DNA of 6,436 nt from JBBAEA01 sp041656175 (GTDB taxonomy: Bacteria; Myxococcota_A; Bradymonadia; UBA4248): the NCBI GenBank assembly GCA_041656175.1, contig JBBAEA010000169.1:1-6436 (forward strand), in the 5' to 3' direction. Shown here piece after piece: positions 3,815 through 6,436 of the stretch. Under the pieces are notes generated by a model, which saw only the letters and a list, made by a program, of their open reading frames with translations, was not told where the DNA came from and made no database searches. Made by a program: the position numbers and the translations under genes. The stretch's first letter is position 1. The number at the start of each line of letters is the position of its first letter.

Positions 3815-6436
3815 CTAAACCTTCATGCTCGAGTTCTTAGCTATTTCCTCGATTCTTCCCTCAATTTTCTCTACCATCTTGCCAATAATCTCATTATTTT
3901 CCTTAAATCCTGATTGCTCCCTAACCGCGAAAAGCAAGCGGTTGGCTTCGTGGGATTTACCTTGTTGAGCGAAGCTTAGTGCGAGTCGAAGTTTAGCGTA
4001 TGCTTCCTTAGATTTTGAGACGGCAATTTCGAGTTCTTCGTGTGTGGGTATTATGCTGTCTAGCGGCCAATGTTCCTGCAAGTCAAATGCGATGGCGATA
4101 GAACTATCTTCGTAGTTTTCGGCGATTTCACGTAGAATATTAAATGAATAGGGGTCATTCGGCGAACATTGTACAAGCAAGCTGTACAACAAAATCGCTT
4201 CTTCGATGCGCTCTTGTTTGAGGTACAGTATATCGGCATACTCACGGATCGCGTGGAGTGCGGCGAGTGATTGCAAGTTTTTTAGTTGCTGGGCACTGAG
4301 TTTGAGTACGTCGATGGCTTCAGTTTTTGCGAGGTAGTAGGCGAGTTCTCGGGCAAGGATTTTGAGCAATCCATCCCAGTCGTCACTTTGGCGGCAAAAG
4401 CGCTTGTACTGTTCGATAATGCCTAAGCGATCCGTATTTTCGCCTTCCTCCAGTAATTCTATCAACGCGCTCTTCGCCTCTTCCCATCTTCCCAACTTTG
4501 CCAAAAGCTTAGTGGCCGTGAGCTTAGATGCGATGGCACTTTTTGAGTGGGGGGGGTATAGTTTAGCGAGTTTATGTTGAATATTGAGCGCTTCATCGAA
4601 GCGCTTCTCATGAGCGTAGATCCGCGCTAACAAGCTGAGTACTCCTTCACTTTGCGGGTTCTCTTCACGCAGGCGCTCAAGTGTTATTAATGCGAGCTCA
4701 GTTTGCTTAAGTTGCTCAAAATGCAATTGTGCTAAGCGAATTTCGTATTTTCGTCGTTTCGGTGAAAAGCTAAATACTTGGTATTTCTTTTCATAAACTT
4801 TGGCTAATTTTTCGTAATCCTTTGTGAACTCATAGATTTCCTCAAGCGCGTTTAGCGTCTGTTCGCCGTTTGCGATATTTTCGTCCATCTTTGCCGCTTT
4901 TTCCAAAAACTTTCTCGCTTCCTCTTTATCATTAAGATCATAAAGCGCGATGCAGCCGATTTCTTGCAGCATGCGCGGATTTTGCTCATTTTCGGGAAGG
5001 CTTTCGACGAGTTGTTTAAGCTTCTTAAACAGTCGTCTATCGTCGCCTGCTTTACGGGCGAGTTTAACTTCATCGGCGATCGAAACTGCTTCGAGCGCCA
5101 ATTCGCTTGACACGTCGCTCTTAGTTCTAAACTCCTCAAGCTCTGTAAAGATTGGAATTTCGTTATCACTAGCGGTTCGCAGTGCCATAAAGCTAGCCTG
5201 GCTATGCTCCGTCGAAGCCGTGCTAGTGTCATCATGCGCCAAACTGAGCGAAATGCTAGATTCGGCTTGGTCTGTACTGGGGTGTAGCAATGAATCGTCG
5301 TAGCCGTAGATGTAATTTTGCTCAGGTCCATGGATCATGGGCGAGGGGTTGAGTGAGGCAAACTGTGCTAAGGCAAAGGCTGGCGCGGATGCCGGATTGA
5401 TAGGAGAGCAGAGCTGCGCTTCATTATACAACTTCTCGGCCAGGAGGCGATTATGTTGCTTAGCGTGTATTTCTGCGGCTTCCAATAAAAAGGAACGCCG
5501 TTTTTGTACGTCGTTGCTAAGGTTGGCAAGTCGTTCCAAAACCCACGCGAGTTCAAAGTCCTGTCCTGCTTTGCGAAGATTACGGCGAAGTGACATCAGG
5601 ATATCGATATTTTGTGGATCTATGGCTAAGGCTTTTCGCAAACACTTTAGCGCTTTAAAGTTATCGTTATTCTGCGTTTCGTAGATTTGGGCAAGTTCCA
5701 AAAGTTGCTGCACCGCTTCAGTGCCTTGCAGCTGTTCAAGCAGCAACTGTCGGTAGGTGAGCTCGTCGCTTTTGTGTCCAGATTGTTGTGCGCGGTGTAC
5801 CTCGATGGCGAGTACACTGGGGTGCTTGCTGTCCAAAGCGCGTGCTAGATCTAGGTAATGCATGGCCTGCGTTGAACTATCAAGTTGTTGTTCAAAAATT
5901 CGATATAAGTTTAAGTATACAGAAATTTTGGCTTCTTGGTGAAGCTCTTCTTCGTTTCGCTGTAGGAATTGTTCACAGATTGAGGCCATTTCCGCGTAGG
6001 CTTTTTGGCGCTCTAGCAAACGCAGCAATTCCAAAAAGACGTTATAATTATGAGGTTCTAGACGAAGTCTGCGCAACATGAGTAGGGTACGCTGTTCCTC
6101 GAACTGCGGGATTTGGTATAAACTCTCCAGTGTCATACAAACCCCGATGGCGCGCCTCCGCGTATTACTATATTTGCCAGCCTCAAAGTTGATGTCGCCC
6201 GAAACGTGTTTTAGTTCAAGCTCACGTTGCATTTTTTGTTCCATCGCTTGTAGCGCTAGTTCGTATGCCTCGGCGGCGGCTTCAACTTGTTCGGCTAAAG
6301 CTAGACTTTGTCCAAGTATAAGCAAGAGTTCTATATGGTTTGGCACATAGCTGAGCCCTTTGCGACACATATTAATGATGTTCTGGAGCGGGTCGCTGTG
6401 ATCGCGCATAATGCGTACAATCGCGTGAATGAGGGT
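3815..6436 (-). CDS. Long tetratricopeptide-repeat (TPR) protein, C-terminal part (partial at right edge)
   Basis: The minus-strand frame is open from the right edge (6436) to a TAG at 3817-3815, 873 visible residues. The ATG at 6409 is preceded by nine sense codons and no stop, and sits inside helical repeat sequence, so the true start is most likely outside the window. Counting from that Met, TPR-like helix pairs fill about 1-350 (clearest at 248-269, NFKALKCLRKALAIDPQNID) and about 440-760 (for example 497-515 and 603-623). Between them lies a Ser/Thr/Asp-rich, probably disordered linker at about 352-430. No signal peptide, membrane segment or enzyme domain is visible. Such proteins are scaffolds for protein-protein contacts; the partner is unknown. 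The C terminus (about 795-864) is a charged helical stretch. A C8 run on the coding strand encodes Tyr-Pro-Pro-His near residue 619. Confidence 0.85.
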   Translation of the reverse strand, partial: TLIHAIVRIMRDHSDPLQNIINMCRKGLSYVPNHIELLLILGQSLALAEQVEAAAEAYELALQAMEQKMQRELELKHVSGDINFEAGKYSNTRRRAIGVCMTLESLYQIPQFEEQRTLLMLRRLRLEPHNYNVFLELLRLLERQKAYAEMASICEQFLQRNEEELHQEAKISVYLNLYRIFEQQLDSSTQAMHYLDLARALDSKHPSVLAIEVHRAQQSGHKSDELTYRQLLLEQLQGTEAVQQLLELAQIYETQNNDNFKALKCLRKALAIDPQNIDILMSLRRNLRKAGQDFELAWVLERLANLSNDVQKRRSFLLEAAEIHAKQHNRLLAEKLYNEAQLCSPINPASAPAFALAQFASLNPSPMIHGPEQNYIYGYDDSLLHPSTDQAESSISLSLAHDDTSTASTEHSQASFMALRTASDNEIPIFTELEEFRTKSDVSSELALEAVSIADEVKLARKAGDDRRLFKKLKQLVESLPENEQNPRMLQEIGCIALYDLNDKEEARKFLEKAAKMDENIANGEQTLNALEEIYEFTKDYEKLAKVYEKKYQVFSFSPKRRKYEIRLAQLHFEQLKQTELALITLERLREENPQSEGVLSLLARIYAHEKRFDEALNIQHKLAKLYPPHSKSAIASKLTATKLLAKLGRWEEAKSALIELLEEGENTDRLGIIEQYKRFCRQSDDWDGLLKILARELAYYLAKTEAIDVLKLSAQQLKNLQSLAALHAIREYADILYLKQERIEEAILLYSLLVQCSPNDPYSFNILREIAENYEDSSIAIAFDLQEHWPLDSIIPTHEELEIAVSKSKEAYAKLRLALSFAQQGKSHEANRLLFAVREQSGFKENNEIIGKMVEKIEGRIEEIAKNSSMKV

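Noticed and set aside
6407..6409. ATG at 6409 as the true start of the TPR protein
   Set aside because: Nine sense codons precede it up to the window edge without a stop, no Shine-Dalgarno is seen just upstream, and the sequence already looks like a helical repeat interior. The gene is treated as partial.

Overview
The window is a 6.4 kb stretch of bacterial chromosome with moderate G+C, no phage or transposase genes and no RNA genes that I can recognise. It holds five supportable protein genes, two of which run off the edges. The protein set (long TPR protein, MORN-repeat protein, RNase Z, MmeI-type restriction enzyme) fits a Gram-negative proteobacterium or a Myxococcota/Bradymonadota-like lineage. 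That placement is weak inference, because none of these families is diagnostic.

Left part, 1-662 (minus): the N-terminal 220 codons of an MmeI-like type IIL restriction-modification enzyme. The reading frame is open from an ATG with a strong Shine-Dalgarno at 662 to the left edge. It carries the nuclease signature D68-X9-E78-X-K80 and the conserved LVRLLFCMFAEDTGIF block. A 314-base gap follows, then a 108-residue MORN/YwqK-type repeat protein at 977-1303 (plus).

Middle part, 1304-3468: a 389-base intergenic region rich in inverted repeats, with one doubtful short minus-strand reading frame. It leads into a two-gene plus-strand operon: a DUF4081/GNAT-like protein (1693-2538) whose acetyl-CoA loop looks degenerate, followed 9 bases later by a textbook RNase Z (2548-3468). 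RNase Z matures tRNA 3' ends; a functional link to its GNAT-like partner is suggested only by co-transcription.

Right part, 3469-6436: a 346-base convergent intergenic region with two tandem 7-4-7 hairpins, then a long TPR protein on the minus strand (3815 to the right edge) whose N terminus lies outside the window.

The most notable non-coding signal is a set of related intergenic pieces: GGGGC-type hairpins, an AAGC(T/C)GCTTTTGT box and a 15-base exact repeat found after the stop codons of both the MORN gene and rnz. They look like fragments of a modular genome-wide repeat. I did not find convincing evidence for a wholly new multi-gene system.
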